From contig NC_134541.1 of assembly GCF_050624435.1 (NCBI RefSeq), positions 102,482,805-102,546,804 of the forward strand: DNA of 64,000 bases, given 5' to 3'. The notes beneath the pieces are model-generated. The model was given only the letters and a program-made list of their open reading frames with translations, was not told the DNA's origin and did no database searches. This document shows positions 53,564-63,780 of this stretch, piece by piece (position 1 is the first letter of the stretch; each line of letters opens with the position of its first letter). The position numbers and the translations under genes are program-made. The DNA comes from Tenrec ecaudatus. Taxonomy: Eukaryota; Chordata; Mammalia; Afrosoricida; Tenrecidae.

Positions 53564-53663
53564 TACTCATGTATAAGCTGAGTTTTTCAGCACATTTTTA
53601 ATGCAATTTTTGTGGTAAAATTAGGTGCCTCGGCTGATAGTTGGGTCGGCTTATATTCGAGTA
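53564..53663. mobile_element. 100-bp palindromic MITE candidate
   Basis: Terminal inverted repeats TACTCATGTATAAGCTGA and TACTCGAATATAAGCCGA (14 of 18 identical), flanked by TA on each side (53562-53563, 53664-53665). The interior is A/T-rich with a second internal symmetry (ctgagtttttcagcac, ctcggctgatagttg). It has no coding capacity. A TA target would suit Tc1/mariner-type elements, but the flank is itself TA-rich repeat. Confidence 0.6.
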
Positions 53664-53744
53664 TATATGGTAGATTGATAAGGTAGGTGAGTTAGTGGAT
53701 GGATGGGTAGATAAGATAGATTAGTAAATGGATAGATTAGATAT

Positions 53745-54010
53745 ACAGATGTTGTTCTTAGGTGCGATCTAACTCCGTTCTGACCCCTAGCGACCTTATC
53801 ACAACAGAGCAGAACATTGCCTGATCTTGCACCATCCTCACATTGCTCCCATGCCTGAGCCCATTGCAACCACAGTGGCAATGCATCTCCCTGAGGGTCT
53901 CCCCCTCCTTCGCTGCTCCTCTGCTTTACCAAACATGATGTCCTTCTCCAGGGACTTGGTCGCTGCTGACAACATGTCCAAAGTGGTAAGATGAAGTCTA
54001 GCCATTTTTA
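53745..54010 (-). mobile_element. RTE LINE 3' end fragment
   Basis: ttgttcttaggtgcgatcta, accatcctcacattgctccc, ctgctttaccaaacatgatg and caacatgtccaaagtggtaa, antisense. Carries the tail of ORF2 in a broken frame. Confidence 0.82.
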
Positions 54011-54030
54011 CCTTTATTAAGGAGCAATCT

Positions 54031-54055
54031 GATAGATAGATAGATAGATAGATAG
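54031..54055. repeat. (GATA)n microsatellite
   Basis: Six GATA units between two RTE 3' ends, followed by GGTA-type units to about 54080. Confidence 0.93.
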
Positions 54056-54084
54056 GTAGCTGGGTGATCAAGTAGGTAGGTATA

Positions 54085-54310
54085 GTAGATAAATAGCTGC
54101 TTTGTAGTCATCTTCAAGTCATGTGACTTTGTATGCAGCCGAACAAACCATTGCCTAGTCCCGCATCATCACTGGCATGTTCAAGTCCATGGTTGCAGCT
54201 CTCATTCCACTCCATTGCACCAGGGGTCTCCTGCAGCCTCACTGATTCACCAGGATAATGTTCTCCAGGGATTGCTTCCTCCTGGCGGTGTATCCAAAGC
54301 ACTGGAGCCA
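54085..54310 (-). mobile_element. RTE LINE 3' end fragment, second copy
   Basis: ttcaagtcatgtgactttgt, ccattgcctagtcccgcatc, tggttgcagctctcattcca, ataatgttctccagggattg and gtatccaaagcactggagcc. Diverged from the copy at 53745, so a separate insertion and not a tandem duplicate. Confidence 0.75.
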
Positions 54311-54384
54311 GACTGTTCCTCTTTGATCCATAAGCTTTCCTTTCACCTGTCTTCTGGTTCTCTGAAGGTCATCTCTAGGTCCTT

Positions 54385-54490
54385 TTTCCCAGTGGGTCTT
54401 AGTTTGGAAGATCTGCTGCAACCTATCCGCCATGGGGGACCCTGTCTATACAGATATCCTGGTTATAGAGATTTCATCATTTTAGCAACA
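54385..54490 (-). mobile_element. AfroSINE-related SINE (Gly-head type), piece
   Basis: tttttcccagtgggtcttag, tttggaagatctgctgcaac and ctatccgccatgggggaccc. Confidence 0.6.
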
Positions 54491-55024
54491 TGGAAACCCC
54501 ACCTCAGGGCACCCTGGCGGAGGGGTGGTGCGGAGCGAGCAGCGCCATCCTAGTTCAGGGTGATACAGAAGAGGAAGGTCAACTGTTGGTTATTAAGGGT
54601 GACCACATAGCCAGTTGGAGTCCTAGAGTCCATGTGGTTCCCCAAGTGGATTCCACAAGCCTGGGGAAGGGGGTAAGAATGACGGCATCAAGGTTTTTCC
54701 CGGGACGAGCAGTCAGATGTGAGATCATCAGGCATAGACCCCAGGGGCTTATTCTTTTCAGCTGAGCCGATGCTGGAGGATTCCTGAGGTCCCTGGGTGC
54801 CTCCAGGGGCCCTCTCACCAGCAGCAAGGCCAAAGGAACCTGAGAAAAGACCTATGTCAGCTAAGGATCCTGCTTGATTTGGTCATGTGTGTATGAATTT
54901 CATTTTGTATGTGTGCACATATATATTATATCTATCAATTATCTCTCTAGCAATCTGTCGTGAACAATGCACAACATAAACGGACCATTCTAGCCATTTA
55001 CAAATGTTCAGTTGGCAACGGTGA
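54491..55024. other. Unique stretch
   Basis: Contains tatatattatatctatcaat at about 54919. Nothing recognised. Confidence 0.3.
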
Positions 55025-55197
55025 AGTGCCAGTAATGGCAAGGTCAGCTGTTCACACTCACCCGGGAGCTTCGTGGGGGAAAGGCCTGGCGATCTTTACG
55101 GGATGAGAGCCCAGAGAACCCTGTGGGGCAGTTCTCTTGTTGTCACCGAAGGTTTCTCTGAGTTCAAAACAGATTCCACAGCACCCAACAACCAGGT
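55025..55197 (+). mobile_element. AfroSINE, alternative central segment
   Basis: gccagtaatggcaaggtcag, cccgggagcttcgtggggga, aaggcctggcgatctttacg, gaaccctgtggggcagttct and ttccacagcacccaacaacc. Confidence 0.8.
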
Positions 55198-55795
55198 GCA
55201 CACCCACTGTTGCGGCTGCAGCACTTTGGCATCACGTTGCCACTGGCAGCCCAGCCCCTCTTCTCTGCTCTTCTTCCCCCAGACGAGGGCTACTGCTAAT
55301 CCACTTTCTGTCTCTCCGGATTTGTCTGTTCTTGGAATTTGGCATAAATGGAGTTGTACAATATGGGGCCTCAGTGTCTGGCTTCTCTGTTGCTGAGGAT
55401 GTGTAATGGGGAGGAGAGGGGGAGGAGAGAGAGTGAGTGAGCTAGAGATGGGTGGGAGACAACCTGTCCCCGAGCCTCTGAAAGCCCTAACTCAGCGGTG
55501 GTAGCAGCAGGCACTCAGAGATGGTTGGAATCAAATCTGTTGCTGGGTCTGGGTGTGGGGGAGTGTCATCCCAACAGAATCCATTTGTTCCTGAGTCAGA
55601 GGGGGCAAAGCAAGCATACAAGTAATGAGGGGTACCAGGCCCATCTCAAAAATGCCTCTCCATGTGTCCTGTCTGCAGAACATACCAGTTTGGGGAACTA
55701 GGGACTCCAGTGCTTCAGACACCTAGCCTTTGCCCTCATCACATAGCAGCTAATAATGGCCCACCTACTCCCTGACCCTCCCTCCTCCATCAGCA
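55198..55795. other. Unique stretch
   Basis: Nothing recognised. Confidence 0.3.
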
Positions 55796-55857
55796 TCTTC
55801 CTAACCTGGCCACTCTCCTAACCTGGCCAATCTTCCTAACCTGGCCACTCTCCCAGT
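55796..55857. repeat. Short minisatellite, CCTAACCTGGCCA core
   Basis: Three copies of cctaacctggccact / cctaacctggccaat, with cttcctaacctggccactct at both ends. Confidence 0.92.
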
Positions 55858-56370
55858 ATGCATGCCTTTCATCACCTGCTTATATTCACTACTCATCGAT
55901 TCACTTATCTACCCACCCATTCATAAGTCTCCTATCCATCTACTTACCTACCCATCCCACCATCTACCCTCCTTCCATTCATCTACCCACCCACTCATCT
56001 AATGACTTATCCATCTATCCATCCATCCATCCATCCACCCATCCATCCATCCATCCATTTATCCATTTATCATCCATACATCTAGTTATTATCCAGCCAT
56101 TCGCTGATCAATGCTAGCCAGCCACTTCCCCATCTATCCATCCTTCCATCTACCCATACAGACATACATTTACCCACCCACACTTCCACCCCACCCATCC
56201 ATTTCTTCATTCACACCTTCCCTGTTCCACTCTTAAACCCTCCTTACCTCTACTTTTCCACCGCTCCTACCCTATTCCCTTCCCCCTTCATTCACTCATC
56301 CCCCCTTATCCTCCCCGCCAGCCCCCTATCATCCATCTCTCACCCACCGACCCACCCATTCACTTATTCA
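55858..56370. repeat. (CCAT)n / (CACC)n degenerate array
   Basis: About 510 bp dominated by CATC, CCAT, CACC and TTCA units, with perfect CATC runs at about 56014-56060. G is rare throughout the plus strand. Confidence 0.92.
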
Positions 56371-56674
56371 TACCTTTAGCAAGTGTGCTTCAAGCCATAC
56401 CAGGAACTAGGAGCTGGGGGGTGGAGGGGGGGGGGCTCCTGTTACTGGGAGACCAATTAGCATTCATCGAGTTGCATGGTGACAGATGCTTAAATAGATA
56501 CTGAAAATACCAGGTGACAGAGTAACACTAGAGGCCTGGACGGCGTGTTCTGGGAGCTCCGTGAGGGTGGCGGGAGTGGTGGCTCAGGGCATGGCCTCAA
56601 CTCTGCAGTCACAAAGAGACCCTTTTCATCAGCATCTCATTGACAGTCAGCACCTCCACGTCCCAGCATGAGCA
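56371..56674. other. Unique stretch
   Basis: G-run at about 56418-56435. Nothing else recognised. Confidence 0.3.
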
Positions 56675-56840
56675 TGTCCGTTACACGCTTTACTGCCAAT
56701 GGAAAGGTTGGCAGTTCAGAGCCACCAGCCACTCTGTGGGGGAAAGACGTGGTGGGCTGTTCCTGCAAAGACGACAGCCTGGGGCAGCTTGAGGGCTCCG
56801 TGGGGGTCACTCTGCATCAGAATGGACTCCAGGCCACTAG
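56675..56840 (+). mobile_element. AfroSINE
   Basis: ttactgccaatggaaaggtt, ggcagttcagagccaccagc, gacagcctggggcagcttga and gtcactctgcatcagaatgg. Confidence 0.78.
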
Positions 56841-56974
56841 ACTTTGGCTTTGGGCCTCATCAGCTGCGGTCAGATCCTTGAGAGGTGCAGCTGTCTATGA
56901 ACCTCAAGGACAGTGGCTTGATCCCCCCCAGCAGTTCTACAGACTTGGTGATCTGCTTCCAGAAATAGGATCTC

Positions 56975-57140
56975 CAAACCACTGCCATCGAGTCAATACC
57001 AACTCATAGTACCCCTATATAGAGTATCTGAGACTTCCCCAGAGAAGACAGCCTCATCTTTCCCCCAAGGAGCTGCTGGTGAATTGGAACCACCAACCTT
57101 ATGGTTACTAGCTCAAAGTCTAACCAAAAGTGCCAGGTTA
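56975..57140 (-). mobile_element. AfroSINE
   Basis: ccactgccatcgagtcaata, gagaagacagcctcatcttt, gctgctggtgaattggaacc and accttatggttactagctca. Confidence 0.85.
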
Positions 57141-57184
57141 CAGTCCACAGACCCCGATGGAGCAGTTCCACCCGGTAGCACATG

Positions 57185-57380
57185 ACCCTCAGTGGGGTAT
57201 GCATTGATCTACTAACCACAAGGGCTGCAGTTCAAACCCATCAGCTGCTCTGAGGGAGTAAGATGAAACTGTCTACTCTCATAAAGATTTACTCTCCGAA
57301 TCCCATGAGGGTAGTTTTGCTTTGTCTTATGGGGTCCCTCTGAGTCAGGATTGAATTGATGGCAATGAGTTTTCTGGAAC
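57185..57380 (+). mobile_element. AfroSINE, near full length
   Basis: tcagtggggtatgcattgat, gggctgcagttcaaacccat, tctactctcataaagattta, gggtccctctgagtcaggat and gatggcaatgagttttc. Confidence 0.87.
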
Positions 57381-57954
57381 CATGGAGAGGGGAGCCAGGG
57401 CTTAGACCCCGTCTCTCTCCTTGGCACTGGGAACATACAGAGGGACCCCTGAAAGGAAGTGACATTCTCAGGCGGCTGAGCTTTTCCACTGTTTGTTGGC
57501 CATTCTCAGAGATCAGGAACATTTCTGAAGAGGCCATTTCTCTAGCATGTTCACCAATGGGGCCTGCCCCTAGCAGGTGCCATGGGGAAACCTAGAACCT
57601 TCTCCCACCCCCAAAATAAAGCCAACCGCCTCCCCCTTCCGGTAGCAACTCTGCCACGTGTGGCAGCTGGCGGTGGAGAAGAAATGCACAGAACCTGTTT
57701 GCTTGTTCTCCTCCCGGGAACAACTTAATGACAAGTGATTATTATTGGTGGCAACTTGTCATCTCTTCCGTCTGGGTCATGGCAGCTGTGGCTGTCAGAC
57801 TTCTGAGAAGGAACCAATCTTTGCAGTTGATGAAAGAATAGCAAAAAGAGAAAGGAGGATGAAGGGGAGACGCAGGGAGAGAGGCAGCTACCCCTGGCAG
57901 CAGGGCATGGCAAAGGGAAGCCCCTCCTGCTGTGGTGTGAACACTTCTGATCTA
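57381..57954. other. Unique stretch
   Basis: No gene or repeat recognised. Confidence 0.3.
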
Positions 57955-58118
57955 AGTTCTGGAGCCATTGGGCTGCTAACCACAAGGTCGGCGCTTCCAG
58001 CCCAGGCTCCTTGGGAGAAAGATGAGGCTGCCTGCTCCTATAAAGACATAGCCCCAGAAACCCTCGGTAAAGTTGCTGTGCGTTAGAATCGACTCGATGG
58101 CAGGGGGGTTGGTTTCTT
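57955..58118 (+). mobile_element. AfroSINE, head trimmed
   Basis: agccattgggctgctaacca, caaggtcggcgcttccagcc, ctgctcctataaagacatag, gttgctgtgcgttagaatcg and actcgatggcaggggggttg. Confidence 0.87.
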
Positions 58119-59479
58119 GATGGACATTCAGAAAGAGAAGTGTTGGTGATACGTGATTGCCCCTCATTTTTCTCTCTTGCTCTCTCGATTTATTGTTGTT
58201 GTTGGAACTCTGGCTAAAGTTGGACCAGGGGCTTTGGCCCCACTGACAAAAGAAGCGGATGCAGATTGGCTTAAACAGAGTGAAGGAATGTTTTGGGACA
58301 GGCCCTTGACAGCAGGAGATGCTGGCCTGAACCATGTGGCCTGAACCTGGTACTCAACCAGGATCCCAGGGCTTGATAGCGTTTCATCCTTCAGCCCTGT
58401 CCTAGGATCTTTGGTTTCCTTTTCAGACTTTAAATGGTGGCAGGGCTGGCTGCCAGAAATTCCGCTGGTTTAGCAATAAAAGATAATCTCTTCCCAGTCG
58501 CCCCTGTATAAGCCCTGCACGTCACTCCCCCTGGACCAGCTGGAGCTGTGTTCCGGCCCCTGAACTGGTTACTGACACTGTGGGGAGTGGAACCAATATG
58601 TCTTGCAGTTCATTGAGAATGCTCCTTAGCACTGAGGATGGCCAGACTTCAGCTGACTTCCTTGGGGCAGGTTATTCGGAGCACCTGCTGGGGTGGTCCT
58701 GCTCTGTCCCCAGAGCTTCCCTATGAGCTGAAATCCACTTGACAGTATCAGGCTCGTGGTGTTTGGATAGACATTGGGCAAGCTAGGTCTGACTGAGAGA
58801 GGGGAGGGGTGGTACTATAGCAGAAACTCGGGGGGGGGGGTTGTCAGGAAAAGGAATTCAGGATGCACTGGGGCGGATAGCAAACATATTCTGTACTTTT
58901 GAGTTTCTTAGTTCCCTGGGGACCCTGCTGAGAGTCTGGTCACATAGTTCCCCCATGGCCTCCTTAGAGCCATCTCTCCTGCATGAGAATGGCTGGGCTT
59001 AATCTGTGACCATTCATAATCGCTAATGACCCCGCCTGGATGTCAGGAGTAAGCTGCTCACCAGCAGGTTGACAGAGCACCTGTGAGGCCCACCTGGGCC
59101 TGTGCTATGTCCTTGCATGGGAATCACAGCCTGCATCTCAGCAGGTGTCTCTTGGACAGCCCCGTTAATGATCTGGGAAGCAGGGGCCGGGTCCACGAGC
59201 AGCCCGGATGGTGAGGTGCTGATTCATGGACCGTGTGCTGGGCTGGCTGCAACAAGCGTCGAGGAAAGGCATCTCTCGGTGCAGTTTTGTGTGCATCCTT
59301 CCAGCAGGGCGTCGCTGCCAGCGGGAGAACCGGCCTCTGGGTGATGACCGGGGACAGGATCTGGATGGGGCAGGCAGTCATGCTCAGTCCAGTCTAACAC
59401 TCACACTGCTTGGCTGCCGTGGAGGCCGGCCTGACTCACTGCAACCCAGTTGTGCCCAAGAACGAAAGGTTGTTCAGCT
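58119..59479. other. Unique stretch
   Basis: G-run at about 58829-58839. 58680-58750 may be a decayed SINE end. The long frame starting at 59226 has no domain and runs into repeats. Confidence 0.35.
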
Positions 59480-59645
59480 CCGTGTCCTCTCACAACGGTG
59501 GTTAGGAGGGTGCCCATTGTTGTCCCTGTCTCCATCCGTCTCCAAGGTCTTCGGTGTGGATGGCTCTCCACTTTGCCAAGCAGGATGGCCTTCCCCAGGG
59601 ACCTGTACCACGTCCAAAGTTATTACGACCAAGAGGCTGCCAGTG
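59480..59645 (-). mobile_element. RTE LINE 3' fragment
   Basis: ttgtccctgtctccatccgt, ctccactttgccaagcagga, tggccttccccagggacctg and cacgtccaaagttattacg follow the antisense RTE C-terminal order. Confidence 0.6.
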
Positions 59646-59859
59646 GAGTCAAGAAGATGGCAGACACGTTGGTGCCTTCCAGAGGGTACGATAATTTCAG
59701 AGGGTGGACCGGAGCCGACTCCTATAAAACCCGAGCTTCTCTCCAAGGTTGGGTCCCTTTTCAACTTCTTTGCTGCCACTTGTAGATGGTGCGTTCGGCA
59801 AAGGGATTGCTTGGAAGCAAATCAACCTGGGAGTCAAGTGCAGACCCCTCACTATGATC

Positions 59860-59978
59860 TAGCAGCTCCGGTGGCGCTGGGTGAAGCTCTGGATCACACT
59901 TCAAGCTCACAGTGTCAGCAGCCCTCTTCAGCTCTCTCCTGTGGCCACTCTGAGTTGAATGGACTCTGGCAGCGGGGC
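59860..59978 (+). mobile_element. AfroSINE, decayed
   Basis: cagctccggtggcgctgggt, aagctctggatcacacttca and ccactctgagttgaatggac, tctggcagcgg. Confidence 0.6.
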
Positions 59979-60299
59979 TCATCTGGTCTCCGGGCCGCTC
60001 ACTGTGTGATCTGGTCTCTGTCTCTCTCCTAACTCAGCTGTGGCCACGCCTGCCCTTGCTCGCTGCGCTGCAGCCACGACGAGCCTTCGTGCCGTTCCCT
60101 GAAGTCGCCAGGTTCTTTCCTGCCTTTGCCCATCTTGCTTTTCCCACCCGCCGATGCGGGTTTCATTGTTGCTGGTTCCCATCCGACTCTCAGCAGCCGC
60201 AAGTCTAACGAAGTGAACTGGTGCCCGCTTCTACCCTGTCTTCCTGGTCATCACAGTGCGTGAGCCCATTCGTGGGTCTCTTAAGTCAGTCCAGCTGGG

Positions 60300-60430
60300 C
60301 GAGGAGCTTCTTAGTTTGCACCGGACATGGGGACTTGTTCTTGCGCATGGTCTTTGCTGATGATGTGTCCACACTGAGGACATTGACGTCTTGCCATACT
60401 TGCTTCTAAGGAACATTCTGGTTTTTCATA
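60300..60430 (-). mobile_element. RTE LINE 3' fragment
   Basis: tttgctgatgatgtgtccac, cttgccatacttgcttctaa and ggaacattctggtttttcat, antisense. Only weakly similar further left. Confidence 0.5.
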
Positions 60431-61609
60431 ACCACCTCCCCAACTGGGCCAGGCTGCCTCTTCCTTCTGATGCTTTTAATTGGCTCCAGGGAATCAGACC
60501 AAGTGGTATAAAATACCATTCTTCCCCACCACCCCGACCGCCTCTATTACATCACCCTCTATTACACTCATTTCTCTGAAATGAGGCTGTAATTTCCTGA
60601 CTTCTTCCTTCCTTGCCTGTCTCTTCCCAGGAGCATGTAAACTGCATGCAAATGGGTCTCTTCATTGGGTAGCCTCTATCCTGAGATTCCTTTTTTTTTT
60701 TTTTCCTTTTCTCAAGCAATGGCTGGCAGGCTATGTCAATAACCGTGGAATGAATGAAAGACCATCAATATGTGAATGTTTCTTTCTCAAGCCATAGATC
60801 TGGGAAATCCCCACAAACACACAGAAATCCATGTCAACAAGCACAGGGGCCCCCTTCCTGCCCACCGGCAGCTGCTCCGCTCACACTGCTGGTCCCAGTG
60901 CCTTCAGGATTGCTCGTCCAGCGTCACGTGGAGGCCGGGCTTAGAGAGGCATGCTCCCTGCCCTCGAGAACTGTCAGTGTGATACAGAAGCCAGACTCAC
61001 TGGATCCATCGATCCCAGGAAAGACCCTGGACCTGCTTTTCGAAAGCGTGATTGCTATGACTTTAAACTGACGGCAGTTCATCCAAAGGGCAGGTACAAA
61101 CGTTAAGGGGTCGATGGCGATGCAACACTATGGGCAGAGACAATGAGAGTGGCAATGACAGTGAGGAATGTCACTGGTGACCTTGAACTGTCCAGGTGAT
61201 TGCACATGGATGGATGTAGGCTTGCCTGTGTAGGTCCCCACCCAAAGGAAAGAGATGGAAACAATATGTGCAAACTTGTTAAAACAAAAAACAACCAGAA
61301 GTGGTGTCCAGGTGAGGGTCGGGCAAGATGTCCATCTATCAGATAGCTAGACGACCAACCCTCCAGGTGTGGTGAGCTGGCTGGGAACACAAAGACACCA
61401 AGAGCAGGAAGGGGAGGGGGACGTCGGCAGTGGAGGCAACTCAAGAGAAGTTCGTGGTGGGTGTGGGACTTGGGGCTTGATGTCCAAGGTTGGCACCACC
61501 TCCACGATTGGCACCAGCTCCACTGGACCCAGCCTTTTCAGGGGACAAGTGTATCCTGTACGTGAACTCAGAGCCAGAACCTCTGGCCTTTGAGGTGGCT
61601 ACCAGGATT
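60431..61609. other. Unique stretch
   Basis: Poly-T at about 60691-60705. No gene or repeat recognised. Confidence 0.35.
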
Positions 61610-61680
61610 AGTGTTCCCATCGTCCAGAGGGGAAACCGAGGCCGGGGTATAAGAGTTCAACAGTGTGGTGAGAGGCAAAT
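61610..61680 (-). mobile_element. MIR-like fragment
   Basis: cccatcgtccagaggggaaa, ccgaggccggggtataagag. Antisense of the MIR 3' part. Confidence 0.45.
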
Positions 61681-61991
61681 AGAAGCCAGACAGTCTTTTC
61701 TGCAAAGCTCCCGTGCCTCCTCCAAGCCCCGCCCCCCTGCTCCTTGTGGGTTCTCTTTGTAGGTGAATGATGGCATGTCAGAGCAAAGAGAGTGACAAAT
61801 TAGCGGTGAAGCGACTGGCTGTCTGCTTCTGTTGTACCACCGACTTCAGTGAAACAGAGCAGTCAGCCCGGCCTGTGGGGCCTCCATTTCCTCACCAAGA
61901 ACAGAGTGACGCGGTCGGTCTTCACGATGCCCACGTCTTGCTGCGCATCGCCATGATCAGGGGCAGGGTGCGTGTGGGCTACATAAGACAC
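61681..61991. other. Unique stretch
   Basis: Nothing recognised. Confidence 0.3.
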
Positions 61992-62225
61992 CTCAGCTAA
62001 GATTCTGATTCACGGGTCTGGTAGGAGCTGAACTATCCAAAGATATTACGAATTCCTCAGGGAAGCCGATGCACAGCTCAGGTTGGATATTGAAAACGGA
62101 AAGCTTAGATTTGTATTTTCAGCCCTGGCTGCGCATTAGAATCACCCAGGGAAATACAAAACAAAACAAGCAAACAAAACCTGTGCTGGCCCCATCCCAC
62201 ACCAACTGATTGCGCATCTTTGGAC
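61992..62225. mobile_element. MER5-like elements (old hAT-Charlie)
   Basis: gattctgattcacgggtctg, cctcagggaagccgatgcac, then ccctggctgcgcattagaat, cacccagggaaatac and ccccatcccacaccaactga. These are the two conserved halves of the MER5A type, partly reordered, so possibly two insertions. Confidence 0.6.
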
Positions 62226-62603
62226 AAAAAGATGAAGCACACCATCCCAAAGGCCACTGAACTCTAGGTGTGTGGGCAGGGGGTCTAAGAAACAGAATCT
62301 TTTATCTTTATTTGAATACTTCTAAAAAATCAGATGTGGCTACTGGTTATTGGATTGGAAGCATTGGCTAGGATGAGGGGGATCTAGGTAGCTCGAGGTG
62401 TTTCTGTTCCCTGCCCACCCCAAACTGTAGAGCTCATCTTTCTAATAATTTTGCCTGACATCAGCCCCCTCCACCCCCACCACAGGTTCCTACTGAGAAC
62501 GTTATGTACAGATTCTGAGTTAAGCCTTACTTTCCGGTATCTCTGAATCAGAGCATCTCAGCCACTGTGAAGACCTTAGCGGGGAACCCAGCAGCTTCTA
62601 GAA
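62226..62603. other. Unique stretch
   Basis: Nothing recognised up to the SPIN edge. Confidence 0.3.
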
Positions 62604-62803
62604 AAACGGTTCTCAACCTTCCTAATGTCGTGACCCTTCAGTACAGTTCCTCATGTTGTGCTGACCCCCAACCACAAAATTATCTTTGTTGCTACTTCAT
62701 AACTGTAATTTTGCTACTGTTAGGAATCAGGCAACCCCTGTGGGAGGATCGTTTGACAACCCCATCCCCAAAGGGGTCACGACCCATAGGTTGAGAACCG
62801 CTG
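62604..62803. mobile_element. SPIN-type hAT MITE with TCTAGA target site
   Basis: 200 bp with terminal inverted repeats. The left end is aaacggttctcaacc (CAGCGG decayed to AAACGG), the right end ggttgagaaccgctg. The interior (gttcctcatgttgtgctgac, ccacaaaattatctttgttg, cttcataactgtaattttgc, ggggtcacgacccat) agrees with the SPIN consensus as I remember it. The 8-bp flanks ttctagaa (62596-62603) and ctctagaa (62804-62811) fit the nTCTAGAn preference of these hAT elements. It has no transposase. SPIN spread horizontally among tetrapods; tenrec is a known host. Confidence 0.85.
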
Positions 62804-62811
62804 CTCTAGAA

Positions 62812-63555
62812 TCTTCAGATTAAACTCACTTGAAGGGACAGGAGCAGAGTGCAGACAAAGGTGGTGTTCGGCGGTTTTGAAAGAAAGCTGGTAGATGTGT
62901 TGGGCAGAGGCATATACAGAGACGTTCCCTGCCCAGGATACGTTCCAGTCATTCAATGTGCCACACGTTCACGGGTGACCTCATCCCTCACAGATACCAT
63001 GGTGGATGCTGAGCATGTAACCGCTGAAGCCAGATTGTAACAAGGCTGATCAATATTTCTACCGTGTCCCAAAGGGTTTGAGACATACCAAAGATAGCTC
63101 TAGCAGAAGTGCTGGAAGTGGGCTGGATTAGAGGGGAGACTAGTGTCAGGGGCTCTGGGAGCAGGCTCCTCTGTGTTGGAGAGTGAGCAGCCAAGGGTCT
63201 GCATATGGCAGGTGGTGTAGGAGGAGGTAGTTAAGTAAATAAAACGGAGAGGAGAAAAATGGGGCATGGAATGGAACTCATAAAACTGGCCATTAAGTGA
63301 AGGCTTAATGGAATTCTATTCCATTAAGTTGGAATGGGATTTCATGTTTGTGGGTGTGGGTTGTTGTAGCTGGCAAGCTTTGGAGAAATGGTAACTGCAT
63401 ATAATCACCCTTCCCAGCCTCAGTTTCCCCTATAAGTGGATTTTTAATTACGTGTGGAATCATTGATGTTGGTTTCACATATCCAATGGGTTTTCTCCTT
63501 TGATTGGCTTTCTTAAGAGACATTGAGTGGGGTATTCATCACACACATCCACACG

Positions 63556-63556
<1 letters not shown>
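62812..63556. other. Unique stretch
   Basis: 63285-63330 holds three ccattaagt / cttaatggaa-type motifs (cattaagtgaaggcttaatg is an imperfect palindrome). Nothing else recognised. Confidence 0.35.

Positions 63557-63594
<38 letters not shown>
63557..63594. repeat. (CA)n microsatellite
   Basis: About 18 uninterrupted CA units. Confidence 0.97.
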
Positions 63595-63596
<2 letters not shown>

Positions 63597-63639
63597 TTCC
63601 CTCTGTCATACCCGGAAGCAGTATTTTCCGGTACTAAGT

Positions 63640-63780
63640 ATCTAGATTCCGGAGTCAGGTTTGCTGGATTTGAATCCTGGTTTTTCCACGTATATTAGCA
63701 ATATGAATTTGAGCAATGTATGTTCTCTGGGCCTGAAATTTTTCATAGCTAGTACAGAGATAATAAGAAGACCTAGTTAT
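63640..63780 (+). mobile_element. MIR SINE
   Basis: ttccggagtcaggtttgctg, gatttgaatcctggtttttc, aatttgagcaatgtatgttc, tctgggcctgaaatttttca and agtacagagataataagaag. Nearly the whole MIR in sense order. Confidence 0.85.

Noticed and set aside
59226..60032. Longest open frame in the window (268 codons, plus strand)
   Set aside because: It runs through an antisense RTE fragment and a decayed SINE, overlaps other frames on both strands, has no recognisable domain and no splice or promoter context. A frame of this length is expected by chance in GC-rich sequence of this size.
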